The position numbers and the translations under genes are program-made. A model generated the notes under the pieces. The model was not told the DNA's origin. It saw only the letters and a program-made list of their open reading frames with translations, and ran no database searches. Below, piece by piece: positions 1 to 9,783 of a DNA stretch of 64,000 nucleotides; positions within the stretch are counted from its first letter, which is position 1; each line of letters opens with the position of its first letter. Source of the stretch: Salinimicrobium nanhaiense (lineage in GTDB: Bacteria; Bacteroidota; Bacteroidia; Flavobacteriales; Flavobacteriaceae); NCBI GenBank assembly GCA_012038135.1, contig JAAVJQ010000005.1, forward strand, positions 192,926 to 256,925, in the 5' to 3' direction.

Positions 1-396
1 GTATTTATAATGCCTGTACCCTCTACTATTCCTGGAATGAATAAAAATGTGCAAGCGTTTGTATATAAAATAATTCTCTACTCTAAAATCTTTTAGTTTG
101 GATTTAGGCACCTCCGTTCGCTGCTCCCTGTAGTGCATGAACTGGGAAACCAACACCCCGTTACTTTTGAAATTTATTGTTTCCCCATCACTGTCAAATT
201 CAAAGGTCTTTCCCACAATGAAGATATAGATGCCTATTACCAGTGCAATTGCATTAGGAATAAGGCTGCTGTAGTTGAACGGCACATCATCATATTTAAG
301 CTCCACCGAAGCAAAAGCATTAGTGATGAAAACTGCTACTACAATAATATAGATGGAGGGAATTATACTGGTTTCCTTTCTATTGTTGAATTTCAT
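1..396 (-). CDS. Small membrane protein of unknown function, partial (C-terminus off the left edge)
   Basis: Reading the minus strand from the ATG at 396 gives 132 open codons that run off the window start. The protein begins MKFNNRKETSIIPSIYIIVV. Two hydrophobic segments (about residues 12-30 and 48-68) suggest two membrane helices, followed by a basic, soluble-looking part (about residues 75-132). The start lies one base after the parE stop codon (TAG-T-ATG), so the two genes are almost certainly co-transcribed. In many Bacteroidota a small gene sits between parE and parC; whether parC follows cannot be seen here. I recognise no domain, and the function is unknown. Confidence 0.75.
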   Translation of the reverse strand, partial: MKFNNRKETSIIPSIYIIVVAVFITNAFASVELKYDDVPFNYSSLIPNAIALVIGIYIFIVGKTFEFDSDGETINFKSNGVLVSQFMHYREQRTEVPKSKLKDFRVENYFIYKRLHIFIHSRNSRGYRHYKY

Positions 397-397
397 A

Positions 398-2251
398 CTA
401 TTCCTGGATAAGGTCCAGTTCAACTTTCAGGTTATCAATTATAAATTCCTGCCTGTCCGGGGTATTCTTGCCCATATAGAAACTCAACATTTCTTCAATA
501 CTCATGTCTTTGTCAAGCATCACAGGGTCCAAACGTATATTATCTCCAATAAAATGCTTGAACTCATCGGGGGAGATCTCTCCCAATCCCTTAAAGCGGG
601 TGATCTCCGGTTTTCCTGAAAGCTTTTCTATAGCATCTCTCCTTTCCTGTTCACTGTAACAATAGATGGTTTCTTTCTTGTTTCGCACGCGGAAGAGCGG
701 AGTCTGTAAAATATATAAATGGTTTTCTTTAATGATCTCCGGAAAGAACTGCAGGAAGAAAGTGATCAGTAACAATCGTATGTGCATTCCGTCAACATCG
801 GCATCGGTAGCGATCACAATATTATTATACCTAAGATCTTCCATAGACTCTTCAATATTCAGCGCTGCCTGAAGCAGGTTGAATTCTTCGTTCTCATAAA
901 CGATCTTCTTACTAAGGCCGTAGCTGTTAAGAGGTTTTCCTTTTAAGCTGAAAACTGCCTGGGTATTTACATCCCTGGATTTGGTGATAGACCCACTCGC
1001 CGAATCCCCCTCGGTGATGAAAAGTGTGCTTTCCAGATAACGTTCCTTTTTACTATCCCCCAGGTGAATTCGACAGTCACGCAATTTTTTGTTATGAAGA
1101 CTGGCTTTTTTCGCCCTGTCCTTAGCCAGTTTTCTGATCCCCGAAAGCTCCTTTCGCTCCCTTTCTGCCTGCAGGATCTTTCGCTGAAGTGCATCTGCCG
1201 TTTCAGGATTCTTGTGCAGGAAGTTATCCAGCTGCGTTTTGAGGAAATCATTGATGTAGGTACGCACCGTTGGCAGGTCGCCACCCATATCTGTAGAACC
1301 GAGTTTAGTCTTTGTCTGACTTTCAAAAACGGGCTCCATTACTTTTATACTTATAGCCGAAACAATGGATTTCCTCACATCACTGGCCTCAAAATTCTTG
1401 TTATAGAATTCCCTTAAAGTTTTCACCACCGCTTCTCTAAAAGCGGCTAAATGAGTTCCTCCCTGGGAAGTATGTTGCCCGTTCACAAAAGAATGGTATT
1501 CTTCACTGTATTGGGATTTGCTATGGGTGATCGCTACTTCAATATCGTTCCCGCGAAGGTGGATGATAGGATAAAGCCTGTCGTCCGGATGGATGGAATC
1601 TGACAAAAGATCCTTCAGCCCTTCTTCGGAATAGAATTTCTCGCCATTAAAAACTATGGTTAACCCCGGATTGAGGTACACATAGTTCTTCAGCATTTTC
1701 TCTATGTATTCAGACCTGAACTTGTAGTGCTTGAAGATCAGCTCATCAGGAGTGAAAGTAACTTTTGTTCCTCTTCTCCTGGAGGTTTCTTCGAGCTCTT
1801 CTTCAGTAATAAGATTTCCCTGCTCAAATTCCGCCGACTTTGATCTGCCATCTCTTGTGGATTCGACTCTAAAACTGCTGGAAAGGGCATTAACTGCCTT
1901 TGTACCTACCCCGTTTAATCCAACTGATTTCTTGAAGGCGCGGGTGTCATATTTTCCCCCGGTATTCATCTTGGAAACCACATCAACTACTTTTCCAAGC
2001 GGAATTCCCCTTCCGTAATCCCGTACGATCACCTTTTGATTTTGTACCGAGATCTCAATGGTTTTTCCTGCACCCATGACAAATTCATCGATACAGTTGT
2101 CAATCACCTCTTTTAGAAGAATATAGATTCCGTCATCTGCACTGGAACCATCACCAAGTTTTCCAATATACATCCCGGGACGCATGCGAATATGCTCCTT
2201 CCAGTCCAGCGACCGGATGTTATCTTCGGTATATTTTGTTTCTTCGATCAT
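398..2251 (-). CDS. parE: DNA topoisomerase IV subunit B
   Basis: ATPase subunit of type IIA topoisomerase IV, which unlinks daughter chromosomes with ParC. The 617-residue protein has the full family layout. The GHKL ATPase comes first, with the Mg-binding Glu/Asn in [10 protein letters not shown] (about residues 48-57), GRGIP (80-84) and the Gly-rich lid [10 protein letters not shown] (111-120). The transducer domain carries QTKTKLGS (about 312-318). The Toprim domain has EGDSASG (414-420) and DADVDG (about 483-488), and TRFKGLGE follows near the C-terminus. The length fits ParE rather than the longer GyrB. The ATG at 2251 matches the usual N-terminus. A second gene follows after one base. 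No TANNTTTG box was found upstream. Confidence 0.95.
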   Translation of the reverse strand: MIEETKYTEDNIRSLDWKEHIRMRPGMYIGKLGDGSSADDGIYILLKEVIDNCIDEFVMGAGKTIEISVQNQKVIVRDYGRGIPLGKVVDVVSKMNTGGKYDTRAFKKSVGLNGVGTKAVNALSSSFRVESTRDGRSKSAEFEQGNLITEEELEETSRRRGTKVTFTPDELIFKHYKFRSEYIEKMLKNYVYLNPGLTIVFNGEKFYSEEGLKDLLSDSIHPDDRLYPIIHLRGNDIEVAITHSKSQYSEEYHSFVNGQHTSQGGTHLAAFREAVVKTLREFYNKNFEASDVRKSIVSAISIKVMEPVFESQTKTKLGSTDMGGDLPTVRTYINDFLKTQLDNFLHKNPETADALQRKILQAERERKELSGIRKLAKDRAKKASLHNKKLRDCRIHLGDSKKERYLESTLFITEGDSASGSITKSRDVNTQAVFSLKGKPLNSYGLSKKIVYENEEFNLLQAALNIEESMEDLRYNNIVIATDADVDGMHIRLLLITFFLQFFPEIIKENHLYILQTPLFRVRNKKETIYCYSEQERRDAIEKLSGKPEITRFKGLGEISPDEFKHFIGDNIRLDPVMLDKDMSIEEMLSFYMGKNTPDRQEFIIDNLKVELDLIQE

Positions 2252-2597
2252 AGCTGCTTCCTGCGGTTTCGTGGCTAATATAAGGTTTCCGCTAAAAAGT
2301 TTAAACCTTCGGTGAAAGAAATAATTAACAATTGTTTCACAATCCGGGGATTCAGAATTTCGAGTTCAGGATCACTGTTGTCCGGGAAATGACACAAACC
2401 GCTGCGCTTGTAGAACCAGGAGCCAAGACTTTTTCTTAGGTATTTGATTCTTAGGTAGTATATTATTATTCTATTTAATAAGACTGGGGAAAATCCTAAA
2501 AACTTAAAAATCCCCCTTATACCTCGAGAAACAACTTCAATCTTATTGTTTTCAGGAATTTACCCGATATCTAATTAATTTAATCGGACAACAAAGG

Positions 2598-2618
2598 TTC
2601 AGGATTCAGAATTAGAAG
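2598..2618 (+). repeat. Short heptad repeat TTCAGNA, three units
   Basis: Three consecutive 7-base units, TTCAGGA, TTCAGAA and TTAGAAG. It is weak on its own, but it matches the 7-base period of the other repeats in this window. No coding function is apparent. Confidence 0.45.
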
Positions 2619-2684
2619 GATGATTTTAAGATAAGTGACATTTTTAAAAACCTCTGCTTGAGATGATTTTATTGTTTACTAAAA

Positions 2685-2717
2685 AGACCTCACAGGATTT
2701 TGAATCCTGTGAGGTCT
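2685..2717 (-). terminator. Intrinsic terminator of ychF
   Basis: A perfect 15-bp inverted repeat (2685-2699 pairs with 2703-2717) with a 3-base loop. On the minus strand it is followed directly by a run of T (2681-2685 read as TTTTT). It lies about 50 bases beyond the ychF stop, as expected for a Rho-independent terminator. The arms read AGACCTCACAGGATT. Similar CCTCACAGG hairpins are, from memory, common between genes in this phylum, so it may also belong to a dispersed palindrome family. Confidence 0.8.
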
Positions 2718-2731
2718 AAATATTCATAAAA

Positions 2732-2766
2732 GTCTAAAATCTCAGATCTAATATCTCACATCTATT
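2732..2766 (+). repeat. Heptad repeat (ATCTNNN), five units, abutting the ychF stop codon
   Basis: Five units with period 7: GTCTAAA, ATCTCAG, ATCTAAT, ATCTCAC, ATCTATT. The last unit ends at 2766 and the ychF stop codon occupies 2767-2769, so the repeat begins exactly where the coding sequence ends. Confidence 0.6.
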
Positions 2767-3861
2767 TTACACGTTGAACCTAAAATGCATCACGTCCCCG
2801 TCTTTCACAATGTATTCCTTCCCTTCTACTTTCATTTTGCCGGCTTCCTTTACTTTAGCTTCACTTCCGTAAGTCACGTAATCATCATAAGCGATAACCT
2901 CTGCGCGGATAAATCCTTTTTCGAAATCTGTATGTATCACTCCGGCTGCTTGTGGCGCAGTAGCCCCAATTGGAACAGTCCAGGCTCTCACTTCTTTCAC
3001 TCCCGCAGTGAAATAGGTTTGCAGGTTTAAAAGTCGGTAAGCTCCACGAATTAATTTAGCCGATCCCGGCTCGTCAAGTCCGATATCCTGAAGGAACATT
3101 TGACGCTCTTCGTAATCTTCAAGCTCGGTAATATCTGCTTCAGTTCCCACAGCAAGTACAAGCACTTCTGCCCCTTCGCCTTTCACAGCTTCTTTTACCC
3201 TGTCTACATATACATTACCCGAAACTGCGTCTTCTTCATTTACATTACATACATACATCACCGGTTTATCTGTAATAAATTGCAGGGGCTTAATGAAATC
3301 ATTTCTTTCTTCATCAGTAAGACCAATTGCTCTCACAGAATTTCCGGCTTCCAGGCCTGCCTTAACTTTTAACAAAGCAGCTTCTTCTTTTTGAGCATCT
3401 TTATTTCCGGTCTTTGCAGCACGTTTTACTTTTTCCAGCTTTTTATCTGTGGTTTCCAGATCCTTTAGCTGCAATTCCATGTCTATGGTTTCCTTGTCCC
3501 TTACCGGATTGATATTTCCGTCAACATGAACAATATTATCATTTTCAAAACATCTAAGCACGTGCAGAATAGCATCGGTTTCACGAATATTTCCGAGGAA
3601 TTGATTCCCCAGGCCTTCTCCCTTACTCGCTCCTTTCACCAGACCTGCGATATCCACGATCTCAACTGTGGCGGGTAAAACTCTTTCCGGGTGCACAAGG
3701 GATTCCAGTTTTTCCAAACGTTTATCTGGTACGTTAACCACTCCAATATTGGGTTCTATGGTACAAAATGGAAAATTGGCACTCTGGGCTTTTGCATTGG
3801 AGAGACAGTTGAATAAGGTTGATTTTCCTACATTGGGTAATCCTACAATTCCGGCTTTCAT
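2767..3861 (-). CDS. ychF: Redox-regulated ATPase YchF (OLA1 family)
   Basis: Conserved Obg-related P-loop protein that binds ribosomes and hydrolyses ATP in preference to GTP. The 364-residue length is standard. Visible motifs are the Walker [10 protein letters not shown] (residues 7-15), the switch II region [20 protein letters not shown] (about 70-89) and the altered G4 motif NVNE (about 206-209), which accounts for ATP specificity in this family. The C-terminal TGS domain (about 280-364) includes [11 protein letters not shown]. The ATG at 3861 gives the canonical [15 protein letters not shown] start. The gene stands alone, with a TANNTTTG box upstream and a strong hairpin terminator downstream. 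Confidence 0.96.
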   Translation of the reverse strand: MKAGIVGLPNVGKSTLFNCLSNAKAQSANFPFCTIEPNIGVVNVPDKRLEKLESLVHPERVLPATVEIVDIAGLVKGASKGEGLGNQFLGNIRETDAILHVLRCFENDNIVHVDGNINPVRDKETIDMELQLKDLETTDKKLEKVKRAAKTGNKDAQKEEAALLKVKAGLEAGNSVRAIGLTDEERNDFIKPLQFITDKPVMYVCNVNEEDAVSGNVYVDRVKEAVKGEGAEVLVLAVGTEADITELEDYEERQMFLQDIGLDEPGSAKLIRGAYRLLNLQTYFTAGVKEVRAWTVPIGATAPQAAGVIHTDFEKGFIRAEVIAYDDYVTYGSEAKVKEAGKMKVEGKEYIVKDGDVMHFRFNV

Positions 3862-3892
3862 ATATAAATTTTAGATGCTCTTTTAGCGGGTG

Positions 3893-3900
3893 CAAATATA
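3893..3900 (-). promoter_or_regulatory. Candidate -7 promoter box of ychF
   Basis: On the minus strand the bases read TATATTTG, an exact match to the TANNTTTG -7 box of Bacteroidota sigma-ABfr promoters, about 31 bases before the ychF ATG. A -33 box is not obvious. Confidence 0.45.
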
Positions 3901-4004
3901 GGTATAAGGATTTGAATTTTTATCGCTCAAAAATTTCTGAAAATACTAAGAAGCAGCAGCATTAATTTAACGACTTCTTATTAAGACTTCTCTTGCCGGT
4001 AATA

Positions 4005-4012
4005 TAATTTTG
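4005..4012 (+). promoter_or_regulatory. Candidate -7 promoter box of the secreted protein gene at 4034
   Basis: TAATTTTG matches TANNTTTG and lies 21 bases before the chosen ATG. The spacing supports the start at 4034 rather than an in-frame codon further upstream, which would overlap the box. Confidence 0.5.
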
Positions 4013-4033
4013 AGTCACATTAATTCTGAAACT

Positions 4034-4435
4034 ATGAAAACCCTGGTAACTCTTGCATTAGTATTTGTCTTCAGCTTTGGACAGGCGCAGGACACTGCTG
4101 TACGGGCAGAAAAAAACAGAACCGACCTTTACGAGCTTAAAAAGCCGGCGGTGTATAAATTAAAAGATCAGGATTTTACTTTCACCCCCGATGCCACCGG
4201 CATCAGGATCAAAAAAGTAGAAAATCAAAAGGAAGTCGAGTTTGGACAGTTACGCAAAACAACCGATGACGGATTGTACATCATGACCTCCACCCTGAGC
4301 GATGAGGTCTCTTTTGGAAGATTTGATTCCATGGGAAACTTCAGAACCCTTAGGTATGATAGCATTAAAGATTCTGTGTTGGAAGATCTTTTCGTTGTAA
4401 AAGGTACCGGCACTATTAAGGACCATAAGAGGTAG
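4034..4435 (+). CDS. Secreted protein of unknown function
   Basis: A 133-residue protein with a clear signal peptide: MKTLVTLALVFVFSFGQAQ with likely cleavage after the AQ at about residue 19. The mature part is polar and contains several short beta-prone stretches, with no cysteine. I recognise no domain. The ATG at 4034 was chosen because it begins the signal peptide and follows a TANNTTTG box; the reading frame extends slightly upstream, but without a sensible start. The gene is single and is followed by a strong terminator. It could be a periplasmic or surface protein. Confidence 0.75.
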   Translation: MKTLVTLALVFVFSFGQAQDTAVRAEKNRTDLYELKKPAVYKLKDQDFTFTPDATGIRIKKVENQKEVEFGQLRKTTDDGLYIMTSTLSDEVSFGRFDSMGNFRTLRYDSIKDSVLEDLFVVKGTGTIKDHKR

Positions 4436-4471
4436 GGTATTTTCAAAAGGTTTTTACCCCTACAACCGGAG

Positions 4472-4512
4472 AAGGCGTTTGAGGATTATTTCCGAAAACG
4501 CCTTTTTTATTT
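4472..4512 (+). terminator. Intrinsic terminator of the secreted protein gene at 4034
   Basis: Stem AAGGCGTTT (4472-4480) pairs with AAACGCCTT (4496-4504), followed by a T-rich tract. It sits between two convergent genes. Confidence 0.8.
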
Positions 4513-4547
4513 TTTAGAACCTGGGAGAACCGGAACTTTTTTGGAAA

Positions 4548-5213
4548 TTATAGAATAATGGAGGTGTCGAAATAGATCTTTATTTTTTCCTCCCCTTTTT
4601 TCTGTAGTTCAAAAACATCATAAGTTCGGCCCTGGTGTTTTATCAGGCTTTTCCCCAGCAATTCTGCATTGGGATAATTTTCTTTCATCCACTCATATTC
4701 TGCTATTATGCTTCTGGGAACTACGGCTGTTTCAAAAGAGAGACCATTTCTGTTGTCGAAGGACTTTATATATTCCCGGAGGTCTTCTTCAGTAAAAGCA
4801 GCCAGTTTATCGGCTTCAGGATTTGCTGCTTCGGGCCGGGTACTTATGAATTTTTCATAGATCCCGGTTAGCTCTTCCATTCCTGCAACTTTTGCCTCGA
4901 CGTTGTCGTGAGAAACATCATTCTTAAGGATATGCTCCACTTTTCCGAAGAAATAGGAACGAATTAAATACTGAGCTAATTCTTTGTTACTGGATTTTAA
5001 AGCATTTACAAAGAGTTCCAGATCCATAACTTCAATTCCCGATTCTTTCTGAATCCAAAAAAGGGTCTGGGCGGTGATCTCCTTTGTGTCTTCAGAAAAA
5101 GGAGTGGCATTTATAGAGTCTATCTTTTGCAGGATCTCCTCTTCGGAAAAAGTCTGTTGTGCGAAAGTGCTGACAGTACTAAAAAGTACCATCATGAGTA
5201 ATTTTAGTTTCAT
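4548..5213 (-). CDS. Exported protein of unknown function
   Basis: A 221-residue protein with an N-terminal signal peptide, MKLKLLMMVLFSTVSTFAQ, cleaved near residue 19. The rest is mostly helical in character, rich in Glu, Lys and Leu, without cysteine pairs or a recognisable motif. It is monocistronic: a methyltransferase gene starts upstream on the same strand with a gap of about 70 bases, and a convergent terminator region lies downstream. No function can be assigned. Confidence 0.75.
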   Translation of the reverse strand: MKLKLLMMVLFSTVSTFAQQTFSEEEILQKIDSINATPFSEDTKEITAQTLFWIQKESGIEVMDLELFVNALKSSNKELAQYLIRSYFFGKVEHILKNDVSHDNVEAKVAGMEELTGIYEKFISTRPEAANPEADKLAAFTEEDLREYIKSFDNRNGLSFETAVVPRSIIAEYEWMKENYPNAELLGKSLIKHQGRTYDVFELQKKGEEKIKIYFDTSIIL

Positions 5214-5280
5214 TATCGTGAGATTGATTTGCTGAAAGTAAATATAGAAATTAATATTTACCTCTTTAAAAGAGTAAAAT

Positions 5281-6012
5281 TCAGCTGTTCCTTCCTATCC
5301 TCATTAATAGTGGAAAGTCCACCTCTCCAACTTCTCCAAAATTCTTTTGAAGTTCCGGCTTGATCTGCTCTACCGGATTTTCTCCCTTTTCCTTTTCATA
5401 TGCCTTTACTGCCGACCAGGTGTTGAGATAGCCCAGCAATCTCTCCAGACTCCAATGCTGCTTCATCTCAATTTGCGGAACTTCAATTTCCGCGAACGGA
5501 AAGGGAATGGTTTTATAGCCTTCCTGCAAATATCGCCGTTCGGCTGCCCAATATTTACCAATAACATTATTGTAAAAATGGTCGATGGTTTCATTGGTTG
5601 CGGGATCACTTCTAAACAATCCGTATCCAAAAATAGCAATTACAGCCTCCTTTTTCAGCACCCGATTCACTTCAGCATAGAATTTTTTAAATTCAAACCA
5701 ATGCACCGCCTGCCCTACCGTAACCAGATCAAAACAGGAAGCGGGAAAAATGGTTTTTTCGGCAGCTTGTTTGGTGTAATGGATGTTCTCCTTTTGAATG
5801 GCTTGTGACAGCTGATTGATAGAGATATCTGTGGCATAAACCTGCTCAAAGAAATTCGCCAGCTCCCCTGCCACCTGCCCATTCCCTGTAGCGCAGTCCC
5901 AGGCTTTTTTCTTATTCGGGACGATCTTCTGTAGAAACTGAAATATGGCTCCTGGATATGAAGGTCTGTAGCGGGAATAGTCTTTAGCATGAGAAGAAAA
6001 GAGATCTTTCAT
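5281..6012 (-). CDS. Class I SAM-dependent methyltransferase
   Basis: A 243-residue Rossmann-fold methyltransferase. Motif I is visible as AWDCATGNGQVAGEL (about residues 37-51) and the acidic motif II as VYATDIS (about 58-64). The motif IV/post-I region reads FDLVTVGQAVHWF (about 88-100). The HWF signature and the N-terminal DYSRYRPSYP resemble the trans-aconitate/Crg1-like group of small-molecule methyltransferases; the substrate cannot be read from sequence. The length is normal for the family. The ATG at 6012 gives MKDLFSSHAKDYSRYRP. Its neighbours are unrelated. Confidence 0.85.
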   Translation of the reverse strand: MKDLFSSHAKDYSRYRPSYPGAIFQFLQKIVPNKKKAWDCATGNGQVAGELANFFEQVYATDISINQLSQAIQKENIHYTKQAAEKTIFPASCFDLVTVGQAVHWFEFKKFYAEVNRVLKKEAVIAIFGYGLFRSDPATNETIDHFYNNVIGKYWAAERRYLQEGYKTIPFPFAEIEVPQIEMKQHWSLERLLGYLNTWSAVKAYEKEKGENPVEQIKPELQKNFGEVGEVDFPLLMRIGRNS

Positions 6013-6118
6013 CTGGTTGAGGAATTAACTTCGACAAGCTGATATTCATCATATTTCGGTAAAAGTTAAAAAAATAATTTGACACCTATTATAAGTAGTC
6101 CCTTTTAAAAAATTGTAC

Positions 6119-7522
6119 ATGAAAAAGTCCGGCCTCGATCTGTACCTGTTGTTACCCATAAAAGGTTTTATTGAAAAACAGACCTCTGTGGGCCTTCTGC
6201 TTATTTTCTCGGCAATTCTTGCCATGATCTTTGCTAATTCTCCTCTCGCAGAATCCTACCACAGTTTCTGGAAACAATACGTGCATATTGGGATCAATGA
6301 CCTGGAATTAAGAAAAACTGTTCTTCACTGGATCAATGATGGTCTTATGTCTATGTTCTTCTTTTTGGTAGGGCTGGAGTTAAAACGTGAGATTATGCAG
6401 GGGGAACTGGCAAGCATTAGTAAATCAATGCTCCCAATAGCCGCGGCAATTGGTGGTATGTTATTTCCTGCCCTTATATATACTTATTTCAATGGAGGTT
6501 TGGATTCCATATCGGGTTGGGGTATCCCTATGGCTACAGATATTGCTTTTGCACTGGGTATTCTATACCTGCTGGGAGACAGGGTACCGCTTTCCCTTAA
6601 GGTCTTCCTCACAGCCATTGCCATAGTAGATGATCTGGGAGCGGTTATCGTAATAGCCCTTTTTTATACTTCAAATCTTTCGTTTCTTAGTCTGGCTATT
6701 GGAGCCGTTTTCTTCCTTATTTTGATCCTTGCTAATAAAATAGGAGTAAGGAATACGTTCTTTTATGCTATTATGGGGATAGGAGGCCTCTGGCTTGCCA
6801 TACTTCTCTCGGGCGTTCATGCAACAATTGCGGCAGTGCTGGCTGCCTTTGCAATTCCTACCGGAAAAAAAGTCAATACGCCACTTTTCCTCAGAAAGGT
6901 GCGACTTTTGGCTCACAGCATTAAATCTTTGCAGAAAGAACCCAATCTCAAAAGAGAACAACGGGAAGAAAGTGTCACCAATACCATCGAAAAGTTCAAA
7001 GCCCTCACCAGGGATGCCACTCCTCCCCTTCAACGCCTGGAGCATGCACTCCATCCCTTTGTGAGCTTTGTGATCCTGCCCCTTTTTGCTTTTGCAAATG
7101 CCGGAGTGACCATTAATGTAAATGAACTCGGGTTCTTTCTTAGTCCGGTGACCTTAGGGATCGTACTCGGCCTCATCATAGGGAAATTTTTTGGAGTTGT
7201 GCTCTTCACCCGCCTGTTAGTATGGCTAAAAATATCTTCCCTGCCAAAAGGTGTAGAATGGAAACACATTTATGGTGTAGGTTTTCTTGCCGCAATTGGC
7301 TTTACCATGAGCCTCTTCATTACAGAACTGGCCTTTGTGGAAGAACAATATCTGGTACAGGCCAAGATTGGTATTCTATCGGCTTCCATTGTGGCCGGGA
7401 TCATTGGCTATAGTTACTTAAACTGGATCACGAGATCCAGTTCAAAAAATAAAGTTCTAAAAAGAAAAGTTAAAACAACGGCAGTAGAAAAAACTGGTGA
7501 AGTCGCAAATGTGAAGAATTAA
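6119..7522 (+). CDS. nhaA: Na+/H+ antiporter NhaA
   Basis: Inner-membrane electrogenic Na+/H+ antiporter for sodium and pH homeostasis. The 467-residue protein has about 12 membrane segments. The ion-binding aspartate pair is present in AIAIVDDLGAVIVIA (about residues 159-173), the GLELKREIMQGEL motif lies near residue 85, and MATDIAFALG precedes the aspartates. It is longer than the E. coli protein (388 residues) because of a charged insertion of about 55 residues (roughly 250-305) before LEHALHPFVSF and a basic C-terminal tail after the last helix. The ATG at 6119 is preferred over a TTG two codons upstream. Confidence 0.95.
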   Translation: MKKSGLDLYLLLPIKGFIEKQTSVGLLLIFSAILAMIFANSPLAESYHSFWKQYVHIGINDLELRKTVLHWINDGLMSMFFFLVGLELKREIMQGELASISKSMLPIAAAIGGMLFPALIYTYFNGGLDSISGWGIPMATDIAFALGILYLLGDRVPLSLKVFLTAIAIVDDLGAVIVIALFYTSNLSFLSLAIGAVFFLILILANKIGVRNTFFYAIMGIGGLWLAILLSGVHATIAAVLAAFAIPTGKKVNTPLFLRKVRLLAHSIKSLQKEPNLKREQREESVTNTIEKFKALTRDATPPLQRLEHALHPFVSFVILPLFAFANAGVTINVNELGFFLSPVTLGIVLGLIIGKFFGVVLFTRLLVWLKISSLPKGVEWKHIYGVGFLAAIGFTMSLFITELAFVEEQYLVQAKIGILSASIVAGIIGYSYLNWITRSSSKNKVLKRKVKTTAVEKTGEVANVKN

Positions 7523-8011
7523 AATTAAAGTAGCACTTCAAAAACCTTCCACATAAATGCACACGCACACTTTGGTACCGGAAAATATCGATATGCGGCA
7601 GAATGCACTTTATTGTTCAGGAAACTTTTTGCTGGCTTAATTCGCATCTATTTGATTTTTCGGATGTGAAGATAATCCAAACCATTAGTGTTGGAGTCCC
7701 AGATGATAATGAAATGGAACGGATTGGCCCCGAAAAGAAAATGCACACGAAGTTAAACTTAAAGAAACTTTCCAGATCGACGCATTTGGCTTCCAAAATA
7801 GACGGTAGGATAGATAAATAGCCGAACAGATTTTTTACACTCACCATAGTGGCCGAATATTCCAAAAAAGGCCGCAATTATTGCAGCTCCCGGAATAAAG
7901 ATCCAGTCGTATCCGCTTAACTATCCCTTTTATTTGTTTCTAAAAGACACCTTTAAAAAAATACTTTTAACCAACTTAGGCTGCTTTATTTTCTAACGAT
8001 TGTATTGGCTT
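7523..8011. other. Gene-poor gap with a possible decayed membrane-protein remnant
   Basis: No intact gene is evident in these 489 bases. On the minus strand around 7777-7917 a frame without a start codon reads SGYDWIFIPGAAIIAAFFG, which looks like a membrane helix, and continues for about 25 more residues before a stop. It could be the remnant of a membrane protein or chance. I could not identify a parent family. Confidence 0.3.
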
Positions 8012-8317
8012 CTAATTCAAACAACATTTTTTATATTTTTTTCCGCTTCCACAGGGACATAAATCATTCCTTCCTATTACAGGTCCTGTCCTCATTATCG
8101 TTGTGTTTTCCATGGATTTCATTTTGGGTCTTTTCCCTTTAAATTGCTTTGGATTAAGCATATATTCGAGTTCAGAAATATCTTCGGGATAATCAGGTTC
8201 AATACCACATATGAATATCCAGTTGTTTCTTTCACAAATGGCCACCACCTCTTCCATTCTGCTTTTGTTTTGAACCCTAAGTCTGATAGGATTTCCAGAA
8301 GTGCCAGGTTTTTTCAT
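8012..8317 (-). CDS. SEC-C metal-binding motif protein (PBPRA1643-like)
   Basis: A 101-residue protein ending in a SEC-C zinc motif, [18 protein letters not shown] (about residues 82-99), the same CxC...CC zinc finger found at the end of SecA. The upstream part, with an ICGIEPD-type segment and basic N-terminus, fits the small family annotated as PBPRA1643 SWIM/SEC-C metal-binding proteins; that name is from memory of the family. The motif suggests zinc binding and perhaps contact with ribosomes or SecB, but its role is unknown. The gene is isolated. Confidence 0.8.
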   Translation of the reverse strand: MKKPGTSGNPIRLRVQNKSRMEEVVAICERNNWIFICGIEPDYPEDISELEYMLNPKQFKGKRPKMKSMENTTIMRTGPVIGRNDLCPCGSGKKYKKCCLN

Positions 8318-8592
8318 ATTATCAATTAATTTCAGTTTCTTTTATTCAATTTTTGAGTCCTTCATTTCCTTTTTCTGACATGCAAAATTTCTCAAGATAA
8401 TTTTTTCCATATGATTCACAATGTCCCGTTCAAAATGGTGCGGGCTTGGGAGCTTGATTTTCCGTCACGTTCCCCGGAGCTTAACCAGAGGAGGAATAAA
8501 AATAAGCCGGCAGGCAAGCAATTCAACTTCTCCTCGTCAATCCCAATAAAAAGCAATTCTACAAAAATACGGTTCAGAAACTTTAAAAATTC

Positions 8593-9783
8593 CTATTTTC
8601 TTACCTGCAATAAGAGATTATCTCCTGTCTTAAAATTCCCGAAATAAATATCCATTAGTCCATCTCCATTGAAATCTGCCACCTCAATATCCATTCCCAT
8701 TCCTCTAAGCTCCGGGAAAGTATTTTCAGTAATATCTTTAAAGTAGCCTTTGCCATCATTTAAAAATATTCGTGGCCGTTCGAAAGTCTGGTAAAATAAA
8801 TCAAGATCGCCGTCATTATCAATATCTACAAAATCGGCATCCAGGACAGAATGTAAATCTGTAAAGCCCAGGCGGTCTAATGTTTCATCAACAAATTTTC
8901 CATTAATATTTATAAGTAAGCTTTGTACTGGCTCATATTTTTGGAAAAGATTGACATTGGCAAAATATAAATCCACCTCTCCATCTCCATTTATATCGGC
9001 AAAGTCGGCTTCCCTTGTCTCTCCATTCCGGTATTCTTTATTGATATATTTAGTAGTAGCATCTTCAAATTTCCCGGTCCCATCATTGATCAAAAGATAA
9101 TTTTCATGTTCATTGGCAACAATTAGATCTAAATCTACGTCCTTATCAAAATCATTAGCTTCAAGGTCTTGTGTGATGTCATTTCGTAGGGGTAACCTCC
9201 CATTGGTTTCGTTCAGAAATTTTCCGTGGTCATTTTTTAAATAATAATTTTGACCATTATTCCCTATCATGACATCAATCCAGCCATCATTATCAAAGTC
9301 ATGGGCTATGACCGCATTTGATACGCCCTTTACCGGCAGTTGATGTGAAACATCCTCAAAATATCCCTTCCCATCATTGAGATAATACTCGTTGGTCTCA
9401 TCATCCTCTGTGACTATGAGTATATCCAGGTCCCCATCATTGTCAAAATCTTCCAGAGCTACATCTTCAGAATCATGGTAGGGATAATAAGGATAAGGAT
9501 CTTCATTAAGCACAGCCTTTTTATCGGGAAGGCGATGGGAGCCATCCAAAAATTTTCCTGTACCATCGTTGATGAGAATAATATTTTTAAAAAATTCTAC
9601 CGCCAGCACCAGGTCTGGAAATCCATCACCATTTACATCTCCCACCCGCATATCCATGGTATTAGTGGGTTGCAGAACGATTTCCGGAAGATTTTGAGAA
9701 CTTTGGTTAACAAAAAATGGCAACTCCTGGCAAAAAACGAGAGACGGAAAAATTATGAACAAAGACTGAAGATAATATTTCAT
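8593..9783 (-). CDS. Secreted FG-GAP/VCBS repeat protein
   Basis: A 396-residue exported protein with a signal peptide (MKYYLQSLFIIFPSLVFCQ, cleavage near residue 18). The mature protein is built from seven calcium-binding-type repeats of the DxNxDGxxD kind: DVNGDGFPD, DFDNDGDLD, DFDNDGWID, DFDKDVDLD, DINGDGEVD, DIDNDGDLD and DFNGDGLMD. This is expected to fold as a seven-bladed integrin-like beta-propeller. The fourth loop has lost the Gly (DKDVD). It ends right after the last blade, without a type IX sorting domain. Likely periplasmic or surface adhesion; the ligand is unknown. Confidence 0.85.
   Translation of the reverse strand: MKYYLQSLFIIFPSLVFCQELPFFVNQSSQNLPEIVLQPTNTMDMRVGDVNGDGFPDLVLAVEFFKNIILINDGTGKFLDGSHRLPDKKAVLNEDPYPYYPYHDSEDVALEDFDNDGDLDILIVTEDDETNEYYLNDGKGYFEDVSHQLPVKGVSNAVIAHDFDNDGWIDVMIGNNGQNYYLKNDHGKFLNETNGRLPLRNDITQDLEANDFDKDVDLDLIVANEHENYLLINDGTGKFEDATTKYINKEYRNGETREADFADINGDGEVDLYFANVNLFQKYEPVQSLLININGKFVDETLDRLGFTDLHSVLDADFVDIDNDGDLDLFYQTFERPRIFLNDGKGYFKDITENTFPELRGMGMDIEVADFNGDGLMDIYFGNFKTGDNLLLQVRK

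Larger units (their letters stand above)
2252..2766. other. Intergenic region between ychF and parE
   Basis: These 515 bases hold no convincing gene. They should contain the parE promoter near the right-hand side of the parE start, but no TANNTTTG box stands out. The left part holds the ychF terminator hairpin and two short 7-base-period repeats, listed separately. A 10-base direct repeat, TTCTTAGGTA, occurs twice with a 15-base period around 2434-2460. Confidence 0.6.

Noticed and set aside
133..619. Two plus-strand frames at the left end
   Set aside because: They are antisense to the partial membrane-protein gene and the parE C-terminus, both better supported.
967..1326. 119-codon minus-strand frame within parE
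   Set aside because: It overlaps ParE Toprim-region codons in another frame and has no recognisable protein features.
2252..2766. tRNA or small RNA gene in the parE-ychF gap
   Set aside because: No cloverleaf or T-loop motif was found; the hairpin is explained as a terminator.
5347..5808. 153-codon plus-strand frame opposite the methyltransferase gene
   Set aside because: It is antisense to conserved methyltransferase motifs, and no promoter or domain was seen.
7603..7877. Short frames in the gap after nhaA
   Set aside because: Codon pattern and composition give no support. Only a remnant on the minus strand is noted, with low confidence.
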